From Arthrobacter sp. AFG20 (GTDB lineage Bacteria; Actinomycetota; Actinomycetes; Actinomycetales; Micrococcaceae), in NCBI RefSeq assembly GCF_002892795.1, contig NZ_PJMC01000009.1, forward strand, positions 124,001 to 188,000: DNA of 64,000 nt, in the 5' to 3' direction. Numbering within the stretch: the stretch's first letter is position 1; each line of letters starts with the position of its first letter. Of the stretch, positions 25,566 through 33,294 are shown in pieces. The notes below the pieces were generated by a model. That model was given only the letters and a program-made list of their open reading frames with translations, was not told the origin of the DNA and made no database searches. Both the position numbers and the translations under genes were made by a program.

Positions 25566-25994
25566 CTAGTCCCACCCGAGTTCGTGAAGCCGCTGGTCGT
25601 CGATTCCAAAGTGGTGCGCAATCTCGTGGATCACCGTCACCGCCACCTCCTCCACCACGTCCTCGCGCGAGGAGCAGATGTCCAGGATGGGCTGACGGTA
25701 AATGGTGATGCGGTCCGGAAGCGATCCGGCATCCCACCAGGAATCACGCTCGGTCAGGGGAACGCCCTCGTACAGTCCCAGGAGCACAGTGTCCGGGTCC
25801 TCTCCGGGCTGCCGGACGTAGTCGTCATCGATGAACACCGCCACGTTGTCCATGGCCCGGGACACGTCGGCCGGAAGCTGGTCCAGGGCGTCGCTGACGG
25901 CGGCTTCGAAGTCGGCTTCGGACATCTCGAACCCAGACGGGTCGCCGGCGCCGTCCGGCACGATCGGGAGGCCGGGCGGCAGGTTTGCGGGCAT
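25566..25994 (-). CDS. Minimal zincin metallopeptidase family protein
   Basis: 142 residues with the zinc motif HEIAHHFGID near the C-terminus (VTVIHEIAHHFGIDDQRLHE) and an acidic N-terminal half (EADFEAAVSDALDQLPADVS). This matches the small metallopeptidase group of actinobacteria (PF06262 type), whose substrate is unknown. The ATG at 25994 is used; a TTG two codons earlier is possible, and neither has a clear Shine-Dalgarno sequence. It is encoded four bases or so after the EamA gene, so probably translated with it. Confidence 0.85.
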   Translation of the reverse strand: MPANLPPGLPIVPDGAGDPSGFEMSEADFEAAVSDALDQLPADVSRAMDNVAVFIDDDYVRQPGEDPDTVLLGLYEGVPLTERDSWWDAGSLPDRITIYRQPILDICSSREDVVEEVAVTVIHEIAHHFGIDDQRLHELGWD

Positions 25995-26003
25995 ATCCAA
26001 ACT

Positions 26004-26972
26004 TTAGCGGGACCTCCGCCGGGTCAGCCCGACGCCGAGAAGGCAGATGGCGCCGCCCACGAGTCCCCAGACAGTCGGGATCTCGCTGAGCACCAGCCAG
26101 GAGATCAGGACGGTGGTGCCGGGAACCAGATAGGTGGTGGCGGCCAGCTTCCCGGCATCGATCAGGGACAGCGCGTACGCCCAGGTGGTGAAGGCGATGG
26201 CGGTGGGGAAGATGCCGAGGTAGACCAGGCCGAGGGTGGCCGGCAGCTGGGCCGCCTGCAGCTCCGTCACAAGCTGGCCACCGAAGGGCAGGCAGCAGAC
26301 GAGGCCCACCATAATGCCGAACCACGTGGCCTGCCCGGCCGGAAACTTCCGCAGCACGGGCTTCTGGATGATGACGCTGACGGCGGCGAGTGCAGCAGCG
26401 AGGAGGCAAAGCAACACGCCGGCCACGTCCGCCGTCGAACGCGTCCCCGACCCCAAAGCGATGACCGCGACGCCGCCGAACGCCACAAGGCTGCCGATGA
26501 TCAACCAGCGCGGAAAACCCTCCTTGAGGATGATGCCTGCCATCACCGCCACCAGGATGGGGTTCACGTTGATGAGCAGCGCGCTGGTTCCGGCGTCGAG
26601 GGAATGCTCCGCGGCGTTGAGCGCCACGTTGTAGCCGCCGAACCACATGACGCCGTAGGCGAGAATCGGCCACCACTCGCGGCCCCGCGGGAGCGCCCGC
26701 AACTTGGGCAGCACCAACGCGCCGAGCACGACGGCGGCGATCGCCAGCCGCCCCAGTGTCAGGGCGCCGGGGGAGAAGCTTGGGCCGACGGCGCGGATGC
26801 CCACGAAGGCGGAGGCCCAGAGCACCACCGTCACCACGACGGCGGCGACGCCGAGCGCGTTCATGGAGCGTGCGGGTTTCTCGGGAGCGGGTCCTTCCGG
26901 CGCCGGTCCATCAGGGGAGGGGCCGTCGGGGGAGTGGGGCTGGAGGGGGCTGGTGCCGGCGGTGGATGCCAT
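26004..26972 (-). CDS. EamA/DMT family transporter
   Basis: 322 residues, ten membrane segments in two EamA repeats. The first repeat opens with GVAAVVVTVVLWASAFVGIR, and the second with LAAALAAVSVIIQKPVLRKF, followed by AIAFTTWAYALSLIDAGKLA and TTYLVPGTTVLISWLVLSEI, the conserved end of the family. The N-terminus is a cytoplasmic Pro/Gly/Asp tail with DGPSPDGPAPEGPAPEKPAR repeats. It exports small metabolites or amino acids; the substrate is unknown. Confidence 0.9.
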   Translation of the reverse strand: MASTAGTSPLQPHSPDGPSPDGPAPEGPAPEKPARSMNALGVAAVVVTVVLWASAFVGIRAVGPSFSPGALTLGRLAIAAVVLGALVLPKLRALPRGREWWPILAYGVMWFGGYNVALNAAEHSLDAGTSALLINVNPILVAVMAGIILKEGFPRWLIIGSLVAFGGVAVIALGSGTRSTADVAGVLLCLLAAALAAVSVIIQKPVLRKFPAGQATWFGIMVGLVCCLPFGGQLVTELQAAQLPATLGLVYLGIFPTAIAFTTWAYALSLIDAGKLAATTYLVPGTTVLISWLVLSEIPTVWGLVGGAICLLGVGLTRRRSR

Positions 26973-27093
26973 GATGCCAATCTAGCTGCGTTCCCTGCAC
27001 CGTGGCTGGCGGAAATCGGCCATGTCTAGCCAAGAAACCGCCAATGTGGCGGGCTTGGATTTGCTTGCCGTTTGCGTGTCCATCGGGCCGATT

Positions 27094-27122
27094 TTGGATA
27101 TTCCGGGGAGAGGCTCTATAGT
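27094..27122 (+). promoter_or_regulatory. Promoter of the tRNA cluster
   Basis: TTGGAT at 27094-27099 and TATAGT at 27117-27122 are separated by 17 bases. About 90 bases of leader follow before tRNA-Glu, including a hairpin-forming stretch (AAAGG near 27160, CCTTT near 27175, then TTTTT). Confidence 0.65.
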
Positions 27123-27213
27123 TTTACAGGTCCAGTTCGGAGGAACGCGAAGGGACAAGAACGAAAGGCTTCGGCCCTTTATTTTTGCCCTTGTTCTACC
27201 AAATTGAGTCCAG

Positions 27214-27286
27214 GCCCCCATCGTCTAGCGGCCTAGGACACCGCCCTTTCACGGCGGCGGCACGGGTTCGAATCCCGTTGGGGGTA
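27214..27286 (+). tRNA. tRNA-Glu (TTC)
   Basis: 73 bases fold into a full cloverleaf. The acceptor GCCCCCA pairs with TGGGGGT through a G1-U72 wobble, and the anticodon loop CTTTCAC gives TTC. The T-loop TTCGAAT is normal. CCA is not encoded. First of three tRNA genes. Confidence 0.97.
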
Positions 27287-27298
27287 CGCAAGGAAGTG

Positions 27299-27328
27299 GT
27301 CAAAGCAGGCAAAAAAGTCTGGTAGGCT
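27299..27328 (+). promoter_or_regulatory. Possible internal promoter before tRNA-Asp
   Basis: GTCAAA at 27299-27304 and TAGGCT at 27323-27328 have an 18-base spacing, followed about 50 bases later by tRNA-Asp. This is plausible for sigma-A but weaker than the first promoter. Confidence 0.4.
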
Positions 27329-27379
27329 GGAGTCCTTGAAAAAACGCGGTAGCAATACTGCGGAAGCAAGAAATAGCAA

Positions 27380-27453
27380 GGCCCTGTAGCGCAGTTGGTT
27401 AGCGCGCCGCCCTGTCACGGCGGAGGTCGCGGGTTCAAGTCCCGTCAGGGTCG
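27380..27453 (+). tRNA. tRNA-Asp (GTC)
   Basis: 74 bases. Acceptor GGCCCTG pairs with CAGGGTC, D-arm GCGC/GCGC, anticodon loop CTGTCAC giving GTC, T-loop TTCAAGT. Discriminator base G, as usual for tRNA-Asp. CCA not encoded. Confidence 0.97.
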
Positions 27454-27501
27454 CTTTGTTTGCCGGAGGAAATTCCGGCATTCATGGTGACATGTCACCT
27501 A

Positions 27502-27577
27502 GGCTCTGTAGCTCAGTTGGTAGAGCGTTCGACTGAAAATCGAAAGGTCACCGGATCGACGCCGGTCGGAGCCACCA
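27502..27577 (+). tRNA. tRNA-Phe (GAA), with encoded CCA
   Basis: 73-base body plus encoded CCA. Acceptor GGCTCTG/CGGAGCC with one G-U type wobble, anticodon loop CTGAAAA giving GAA. The T-loop reads ATCGACG, so position 54 is A instead of the nearly universal T. The fold is otherwise regular. Confidence 0.95.
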
Positions 27578-27582
27578 GCTAG

Positions 27583-27614
27583 AACCCCGCTGTTCCATTA
27601 GGAACAGCGGGGTT
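27583..27614 (+). terminator. Rho-independent terminator of the tRNA cluster
   Basis: AACCCCGCTGTTCC and GGAACAGCGGGGTT form a perfect 14-bp stem with a 4-base loop, followed by TTTTCG, directly after tRNA-Phe. Confidence 0.95.
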
Positions 27615-27658
27615 TTTTCGTTCCCCCGGGTTTCCCTGTCTTTGGGGTTCCCTTCCGC

Positions 27659-27914
27659 AGGTCCTGCGGCCTTTTCGGCAACGCTCCCTCAGGTCCTGCG
27701 GCCTTTCCCGCAACGCTTCCTCAGGTCCTGCGGCCTTTCCCGCAACGCTTCCTCAGGTCCTGCGGCCTTTTCGCCAACGCTTCCTCAGGTCCTGCGGCCT
27801 TTTCGCCAACGCTTCCTCAGGTCCTGCGGCCTTTTCGCCAACGCTTCCTCAGGTCCTGCGGCCTTTCCCGCAACGCTTCCTCAGGTCCTGCGGCCTTTTC
27901 GCCAACGCTTCCTC
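27659..27914. repeat. Eight tandem 32-bp repeats
   Basis: AGGTCCTGCGGCC recurs exactly every 32 bases at 27659, 27691, 27723, 27755, 27787, 27819, 27851 and 27883. Units differ mainly at two spots (TTTCCCGC or TTTTCGCC; CTTCC or CTCCC). 32 is not a multiple of three, so successive copies are read in different frames and the open frame through them is not a protein repeat. There are no spacers, so it is not CRISPR. Confidence 0.95.
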
Positions 27915-28251
27915 CGCTTCCCCGCCAGAGGTGGGGAAGCCGTCCTCCGGTGCGTCACTGCACCCAACGACTGTCCGGCGGCGCCGGCGTCCGGGGAGCC
28001 GCAGGGAAGCCGGCATATCAGCCCGGTCCCCACTGAAGATCTAACCCTGGCTCCCAATGCGCCAGCGGTCGTGGGGCACTTTGGGGGCAGCGGCGTCGTA
28101 AATCACGACGGCGGCCGGCCTGTTCCGCGTCAAGTCCCCCGTTTTTGGTCGGCCCGAGCCCGCTGTCGGTGTGAGCAACGCCATTGATGACGCAACTATG
28201 AAGACAGGTTTGATTCCCGTCCTGAAGTGGGGCACGCGCGCGCAAACGAGA
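27915..28251. other. Intergenic DNA between the tandem repeats and the levansucrase operator
   Basis: No convincing gene on either strand. The open frames here are short and of arginine/serine-rich, shadow-like composition. It holds the C/G-rich palindromic patch around 27975-28000 and nothing else that can be named. Confidence 0.5.
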
Positions 28252-28265
28252 TGTAAGCGCTTGCA
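28252..28265. promoter_or_regulatory. LacI-type operator upstream of levansucrase
   Basis: TGTAAGCGCTTGCA is a 14-base palindrome with the central GCGC typical of LacI/GalR sites. It differs at one base from the site at 35168-35181. It lies 40 bases upstream of the candidate -35 box. Confidence 0.65.
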
Positions 28266-28305
28266 CGTCAGGGTGTCTGGCCGAGGATGACGACCGAAAA
28301 CCGTG

Positions 28306-28335
28306 TTGAACTCGGCTGACAACGTTGTCTAGCGT
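28306..28335 (+). promoter_or_regulatory. Candidate levansucrase promoter
   Basis: TTGAAC at 28306-28311 and TAGCGT at 28330-28335 with 18 bases between. If used, it leaves a leader of about 180 bases before the start codon. Confidence 0.4.
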
Positions 28336-28521
28336 GGAGTGTGGGCCGCGAAATGTATGACGTTTCGGATCGCCCACCGCGGGGTCCCACCCAAACCCCG
28401 CTTCTCCCTCGACACAACGGCGTCCTCGATGACGCATGCCGTGTCAGCGGGGTCTCCGGAGTTCGGGGGCAAGGGCAGCTGCCCGTCTTCCACGAACGTA
28501 ACTCCGCGAGAAGAGCAAAAA

Positions 28522-30117
28522 ATGCACAAGCACCCCAACACCCCCCGGATGCTGCGGTGGCGCCCCGCCGCCGCAGCTCTGGTGGCAACTGTCGCCGCCA
28601 CGGCGTTCCTCGCCGTGCCTTCGGCGCAGGCAAATGAGCCGTCGGATCCGCCGGCGAGTACCCAGATGCCGACGCCGACACCGGGCTTCCCCCTGCCGAC
28701 GCCCCACACTCAGACGGCCCACGATCCGGCGTCGGACTTCACCTCAAAGTGGACCCGTGCGGATGCCAAGCAGATCATGGCGCAGAGCGACTCCAAGGTT
28801 AAGCCGGGCCAGAACTCCATGAGCCCCGACGTCACCATGCCGGAGATCCCCGAGGACTTCCCTGCCATGAACGACGACGTATGGGTCTGGGACACCTGGT
28901 CGCTGACCGACGAGAACGCGAACCAAATCAGCTACAAGGGTTACGACGTGATCTTCTCGCTGGTCGCTGACCGGCACGCAGGCTACGGCTTCGACCAGCG
29001 CCACTGGAACGCCCGCATCGGCTACTTCTTCCGCAAGACCAACGCCGACCCGGCCAAGGACAAGTGGAACTACGGCGGACACCTGTTCCTGGACAACACG
29101 TCCATCGGCAACACGGAATGGTCCGGCTCCACGCGCCTGATGCAGGGCAACCACGTGAACGTCTTCTACACGGCCACCACGTTCTACGACGTCAAGGAGC
29201 GCAACGCCGGCGGCGGCGGCATCGCCCCGGACGCCGCCATCGCCAAAGCGCTCGGCAACATCCACGCCGACAAGAACGGCGTGACCTTCGACGGCTTCCA
29301 GCACACCAAGCTGCTTGAGCCGGACGGAAAGCTCTACCAGAACAAGGCGCAGAACCCGGGCTTCGCATTCCGCGACCCGTACACCTTCGCTGACCCGGCA
29401 CACCCCGGAAAGACTTTCATGGTGTTCGAAGGCAACACCGGCGGCAAGCGCGGAGACTACCGCTGCAAGGACGAGGACCTGGGTTACGCCAAGGGTGACC
29501 CCAATGCGGAGAACCTCGCCGAGGTCAACAGCAAGGGAGCCTACTACCAGACCGCCAACGTTGGCCTGGCCGTGGCAGACAACAAGGATCTGACCAAGTG
29601 GCACTTCCTGCCGCCGGTCCTGTCCGCCAACTGCGTCAACGACCAGACCGAGCGTCCGCAGATCTTCATCCAGAATGAAGGCGGCAAGAACAAGTACTAC
29701 CTGTTCACCATCAGCCACCAGTTCACCTACGCTGCAGGCATGCGCGGACCCGACGGCGTCTACGGCTTCGTGGGCAACGGCGTCCGCTCCGATTACCAGC
29801 CGATGAACAACAGCGGCCTGGCCCTCGGCTCCCCGACGGACCTGAACCTGCCGTCCGAGTCCCCGGAAGCGCCGACGCCGAACCAGAACGGCCGCCAGTT
29901 CCAGGCCTACTCGCACTACGTGCAGCCGGGCGGCCTGGTCCAGTCCTTCATCGACAACGTGAACGGCGTCCGCGGCGGCTCCCTGTCGCCCACCGTGAAG
30001 ATCAACTTCCGCGACGGCGTGTCCAAGGTTGACCGCAGCTTCGGCAAGAACGGCCTCGGCCCGTTCGGTTATCTGCCCACCAACGTCCACGTTGGCGGCA
30101 ACGGCCTCTACAAGTAA
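28522..30117 (+). CDS. Secreted levansucrase (GH68)
   Basis: 531 residues. Signal peptide of about 37 residues (basic start, AALVATVAATAFLAVPSAQA), a Thr/Pro linker, then the five-bladed GH68 catalytic domain. The triad is visible: nucleophile Asp124 in VWVWDTWSL, stabiliser Asp285 in FRDPYTF, acid/base Glu377 in DQTERPQIF. It splits sucrose and builds levan (or fructo-oligosaccharide) outside the cell. ATG at 28522 follows AGAAGAGC; the frame is open upstream to 28339 without signal-peptide character. Controlled probably by the LacI-type site upstream and ended by a strong hairpin. No sucrose permease is adjacent. Confidence 0.95.
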   Translation: MHKHPNTPRMLRWRPAAAALVATVAATAFLAVPSAQANEPSDPPASTQMPTPTPGFPLPTPHTQTAHDPASDFTSKWTRADAKQIMAQSDSKVKPGQNSMSPDVTMPEIPEDFPAMNDDVWVWDTWSLTDENANQISYKGYDVIFSLVADRHAGYGFDQRHWNARIGYFFRKTNADPAKDKWNYGGHLFLDNTSIGNTEWSGSTRLMQGNHVNVFYTATTFYDVKERNAGGGGIAPDAAIAKALGNIHADKNGVTFDGFQHTKLLEPDGKLYQNKAQNPGFAFRDPYTFADPAHPGKTFMVFEGNTGGKRGDYRCKDEDLGYAKGDPNAENLAEVNSKGAYYQTANVGLAVADNKDLTKWHFLPPVLSANCVNDQTERPQIFIQNEGGKNKYYLFTISHQFTYAAGMRGPDGVYGFVGNGVRSDYQPMNNSGLALGSPTDLNLPSESPEAPTPNQNGRQFQAYSHYVQPGGLVQSFIDNVNGVRGGSLSPTVKINFRDGVSKVDRSFGKNGLGPFGYLPTNVHVGGNGLYK

Positions 30118-30142
30118 GCCGTCACTGAAGCAATCATCGGGA

Positions 30143-30184
30143 GGCGCCCGGACCTGGTGAGTATTTCCGGGTCCGGGCGCCTTT
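30143..30184 (+). terminator. Terminator after levansucrase
   Basis: GGCGCCCGGAC at 30143-30153 pairs with GTCCGGGCGCC at 30171-30181, followed by TTTT. Confidence 0.9.
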
Positions 30185-30200
30185 TGCTCAACCTGAGTCC

Positions 30201-30212
30201 CTGTATATACAG
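30201..30212. promoter_or_regulatory. Perfect 12-base palindrome CTGTATATACAG
   Basis: Lies between the levansucrase terminator and the following lipoprotein gene. It has the form of a small dimeric-repressor site, but no partner is identified. Confidence 0.3.
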
Positions 30213-30371
30213 AGCCGTTTTGAGGCACGACTGCAAAAAAGCACCTGGCCTGTCAACTTGGAAAGTGGTGTGCCGGCCGGGCTAGACTCGCACGCCGGGG
30301 GACGGGCAGGCGTTCTTCGGCTGCCCAGCTAGGCCGCCTAAGGTGGCAAAACCACTCCAGGAATGGAAACT

Positions 30372-30830
30372 GTGAAATATCTTGCCCGCCCGCTGTACGC
30401 CGCTGCCCTTTTTGCCGTAGTGGCACTTACCGCCTGCTCCGCGCCTGCCTCCGGCAGTGCGCCGTCGGAGTCTGCAACAACCACGACGGCGGACAGCAGC
30501 GCCGCTCCTACCGCGTCCGCGAGTGCGGCGTCCGGTCCCTTTGGCGGCTACGCCTCGGCGGCTGAGGCCTGCGCCGCCATCTCGACGCAAGCCACGGGGG
30601 CGTCCCTGCTGCCCCTCTCCGCCGCACAGGGCAAGACAGCAGAACTGGAGCACAAGAAAGCGGAGCTTGCGGAGACGGCACAGCGGGTGCCGGAGGCGCT
30701 GAAGGCGGACTTCTCGCGGTTCAACAAGGTGGCACTGGCAGGGCTCTCCGACCAGAGCGTGTATTCCAACGGCGAGTTCGAGGCCGCCATGGCCCCCGTT
30801 ACCGGGTGGCTGTCTGCGAACTGCCACTAA
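30372..30830 (+). CDS. Small lipoprotein, function unknown
   Basis: 152 residues. A type II signal peptide ends in ALTACSAP, so the mature lipid-bearing Cys is residue 22. A Ser/Thr/Ala linker follows, then a helical domain with a conserved-looking pair of Cys (EACAAISTQ and SANCH at the C-terminus) that could form a disulfide. GTG at 30372 is preferred because AGGA lies nine bases upstream; ATG at 30363 abuts that AGGA. No family recognised. The gene lies on the same strand as the Asp23 cluster that follows. Confidence 0.65.
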   Translation: MKYLARPLYAAALFAVVALTACSAPASGSAPSESATTTTADSSAAPTASASAASGPFGGYASAAEACAAISTQATGASLLPLSAAQGKTAELEHKKAELAETAQRVPEALKADFSRFNKVALAGLSDQSVYSNGEFEAAMAPVTGWLSANCH

Positions 30831-30941
30831 GGCTCCATGGGGATTGCGCTGCGCCGGGGCCCGCGGGGAACGCGGTGCGCGCGGCCCCTGACGTTGTCCG
30901 GCCTAGGGGATAGGGTTGTGTTCAACAGAAGGGGAGTGCTG

Positions 30942-31397
30942 ATGGAATACCAGAATCCACAAACCGCCGCCGTTCGTGTGGACCCTGCCCTGACGCCGGC
31001 TGCAGCCGGCGGGCGGACCGTGATCTCCGAGACCGCCGTGGCCAAAGTCGCCGGGATCGCGGCCCGCGCCGTGCCCGGTGTGTACTCCCTGGGGACAGGG
31101 TCCTCACGGGCACTCGGTGCCATCAGGGACGCGGTGGGCAGCTCCGATCACGCCGCAGGCGTGCACGCCGAGGTCGGCGAAACCCAGGTGGCGGTGGACA
31201 TCACCCTGGTGGCGGTCTATGGCGCTCCGCTGCATGCCCTGGCCAACCAGGTGCGGGCAAGCGTTTACACTGCCGTCGAGAAACTGGTGGGCCTGCAGGT
31301 CATCGAGGTGAACGTCGAGATCAACGACGTCTACATTGCACCGCCGGTGAAGCCGACAGGTGCTGGCGCCGTCGCTGAGAGGGAGGCGGTCCTGTGA
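30942..31397 (+). CDS. Asp23/Gls24 family envelope stress protein
   Basis: 151 residues with the Asp23 domain: GRTVISETAVAKVAGIAARA, VPGVYSLGTGSSRALG, VAVDITLVAVYGAPLHALAN, VEKLVGLQVIEVNVEINDVY. Asp23 proteins collect under the membrane through the AmaP anchor and respond to alkaline and envelope stress. ATG at 30942 follows AAGGGGAG; a longer frame to 30837 lacks support. The stop overlaps the next start by GTGA. First of five overlapping genes up to 33235. Confidence 0.9.
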   Translation: MEYQNPQTAAVRVDPALTPAAAGGRTVISETAVAKVAGIAARAVPGVYSLGTGSSRALGAIRDAVGSSDHAAGVHAEVGETQVAVDITLVAVYGAPLHALANQVRASVYTAVEKLVGLQVIEVNVEINDVYIAPPVKPTGAGAVAEREAVL

Positions 31398-31585
31398 GCC
31401 CCACTGTCGTTGGAATCGCAGTCGGCGCCTTCGTAGCGTTCATGTCACTACAGTTCGGTCTCTGGGGCTTCCTGATTTCCCTGCTGTTCATGGGAATCGG
31501 TGCGCTTCTGGGCCGCGCCGCAGAAGGGAAACTGGACCTCCGCAGCGTCATCGACGCCATCAGCGGCCGGCGCTCATCCTCATGA
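31394..31585 (+). CDS. Small membrane protein of the Asp23 cluster (DUF2273-like)
   Basis: 63 residues with two hydrophobic stretches (VVGIAVGAFVAFMSLQFGLW and GFLISLLFMGIGALLGRAA), then a cytoplasmic tail EGKLDLRSVIDAISGRR. This pattern matches the DUF2273 proteins found beside Asp23 and AmaP genes. GTG start inside the previous stop; overlaps the next gene by ATGA. It probably sits in the membrane with the anchor protein. Confidence 0.8.
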   Translation: MSPTVVGIAVGAFVAFMSLQFGLWGFLISLLFMGIGALLGRAAEGKLDLRSVIDAISGRRSSS

Positions 31586-31980
31586 ACCAGGCAGCCGATA
31601 CGAGCCAGGCAGCCGAAGCCACGCCCAGCGGGCAGTACAGCGGACACAACAGGATCAGCACGCAGGCGCTCACGAGCTTGGCCAAGGCTGCCGCTGCCGA
31701 TGCCCTGGGCATTCATGCCCATGATGTCCGCGCGGACTGGTCGGACGACGGCGGCCTGCTGGCTTTGTCGCTCGTCGCCCCCATCCGGATCCCCAGCCTC
31801 ACTGCAGTCCTCCGCGACCCGGGACGTGTCCCTGCGCTGGGCGGCTCCATCTGGGACAGGACCGTGCACGCCAAAACCGACATCTTGACCAAGGTCACCG
31901 AACTCAGCGGTGCGAGTCTGAGCAGGGTGGACATCCGCATCAGCGGTGCCCACGTCACGGAAGAGGGCAGGGTGCGGTGA
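31582..31980 (+). CDS. Asp23-cluster protein, Asp23-like domain
   Basis: 132 residues, soluble. After a polar leader it reads RISTQALTSLAKAAAADALG, IHAHDVRADWSDDGGLLALS, then KVTELSGASLSRVDIRISGA, which resembles a diverged Asp23 domain. Start ATG overlaps the preceding stop by ATGA and the stop overlaps the following GTG, so translation is coupled. Function is inferred from the cluster. Confidence 0.75.
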   Translation: MNQAADTSQAAEATPSGQYSGHNRISTQALTSLAKAAAADALGIHAHDVRADWSDDGGLLALSLVAPIRIPSLTAVLRDPGRVPALGGSIWDRTVHAKTDILTKVTELSGASLSRVDIRISGAHVTEEGRVR

Positions 31981-32627
31981 GTTCCGTCGTCGAACAGCAG
32001 CATGATTCCGCCGGCGACCCGGCGCAGGGCAGCTCGGGTGCGGCGCACGCCTCAGCCATCGACATGCGCCGCGTCCTGCACCGCGAGACCCACGCCTCAC
32101 GAGCCGTGGCAGCTGTCATCGCCGGTTCACTGGTCATCGTGCTATGTCTTTACGCACTCCTGGAATCCGCGGTGCGCGCCATCGGCCAGCCGCCCTGGCT
32201 CATCGATCCGCAGACGGCAGCCGAACGGATCGTGGCGCTCCCGTCCGGACTGCCGCCGCTGCTGCTGGGTGCTGCCGGAGCCGTGACCGCTGCCGTAGGT
32301 CTCTTCTTTTTCCTATGCGCGGTCCTGCCCGGGCGCCGGGCCAGGCATCTGCTGTCTGACCGGCGGATTGCTGTGGTGGTTGATGATGAAGTCATCGCGG
32401 CGGCCCTTGCCCGAAGCGCGCGCCTGGCAGCCAATGTCACGCAGGAACAGGTCATGGTGGTGGTTTCCCGGCGCCAGGTAGTGGTCAACGTCCGCCCCAC
32501 GTCCGGCGTGCCGGTCAGCGAAAACGCCATCCTGCAGGCGGTGGAGGAGGAACTGGAGGCGATGGGACCGTCTCCCATGCCGCAGGTGACCATCAATCTG
32601 TCGACCTCCGGGGTGGTGGGCGCGTGA
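31977..32627 (+). CDS. DUF6286-like membrane protein
   Basis: 216 residues. A cytoplasmic leader (1-40), two membrane helices (AVAAVIAGSLVIVLCLYALL and LLLGAAGAVTAAVGLFFFLC), then a soluble domain with VVDDEVIAAALARSARLAAN and VVNVRPTSGVPVSENAI. It looks like a second Asp23-associated anchor protein of actinobacteria. GTGA overlaps at both ends. Assigned to DUF6286 from memory of the domain layout; not confirmed. Confidence 0.7.
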   Translation: MSSVVEQQHDSAGDPAQGSSGAAHASAIDMRRVLHRETHASRAVAAVIAGSLVIVLCLYALLESAVRAIGQPPWLIDPQTAAERIVALPSGLPPLLLGAAGAVTAAVGLFFFLCAVLPGRRARHLLSDRRIAVVVDDEVIAAALARSARLAANVTQEQVMVVVSRRQVVVNVRPTSGVPVSENAILQAVEEELEAMGPSPMPQVTINLSTSGVVGA

Positions 32628-33235
32628 ACGGCACACCAAGGCTTCTCAACCGGATCCTTCTCGGCATTCTTGGCTTTAAGCTGCTGGTGATCGGCGTGCT
32701 GCTCGTACTCCTGGCGGCCGTCCCCTCCGTGGCGGCATGGTGGCACTCCTGGTCCAGAAGCGTGTCGGACAGCGTCACGGCGGCCTTCGAAGGCACACAG
32801 TTCCCCGGCCGGCAGGGGAGCTGGCTGTGGGTAGTCCTGGCCCTCGCAGTGGTGCTGCTGATCGGCCTCATGGTTGCGTGGATCGCGCAGCAGGGCAAGG
32901 GCCGCACCGACCTCCTGCTGGCAGCGGAGGATCCGGGCGGCGTTCCCGGGGACATCAGGATCGGCGGGGGAGTGGCCGAGCAGGCACTGAAGAACGCCCT
33001 GGCCGACCGTCCCGATCTCGCCGGTGCGACGGTCTCGATCTACGACGTCAAGGGCCAGCCGGCACTGAAGCTCCGGCTGCACCCAAGGCCGGGTGTGGCT
33101 CCGCAGGCCGTCGCCGCCGAAGCGGCGGACCTGGTCGACGCGCTGAGCGCCGTGGTGGGCCAGCGGACACCGGTTCTGGTGCACATCGCGGCCGGCGCGC
33201 GGACCCGCTTCAGCCGCGCCGAGCGGGTCCGCTAG
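32624..33235 (+). CDS. AmaP-like Asp23 membrane anchor
   Basis: 203 residues. Two membrane helices (LLNRILLGILGFKLLVIGVL and SWLWVVLALAVVLLIGLMVA) and a cytoplasmic domain containing DIRIGGGVAEQALKNALADR and VSIYDVKGQPALKLRLHPRP. The two-helix-plus-domain plan equals the AmaP anchor that holds Asp23 at the membrane in Staphylococcus. Last of the five coupled genes. Confidence 0.8.
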   Translation: MNGTPRLLNRILLGILGFKLLVIGVLLVLLAAVPSVAAWWHSWSRSVSDSVTAAFEGTQFPGRQGSWLWVVLALAVVLLIGLMVAWIAQQGKGRTDLLLAAEDPGGVPGDIRIGGGVAEQALKNALADRPDLAGATVSIYDVKGQPALKLRLHPRPGVAPQAVAAEAADLVDALSAVVGQRTPVLVHIAAGARTRFSRAERVR

Positions 33236-33294
33236 CTCCGTTATCCAGAGCTCTGACTAGCCGGAAACCGGTTAGCCAGAGACCATCGGGCCGC

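Noticed and set aside
27659..27914. CRISPR array
   Set aside because: Units are directly adjacent with no spacers, and no cas gene is near.
27642..28187. An open frame through the 32-bp repeats that gives a repetitive FRQRFLRSCGL-like protein
   Set aside because: The 32-base period shifts frame at each copy, there is no ribosome site, and the reading is a by-product of the repeats.
28018..28437. A 139-codon minus-strand frame before levansucrase
   Set aside because: Arg/Ser-rich composition, no start signal, and it covers the operator and promoter.
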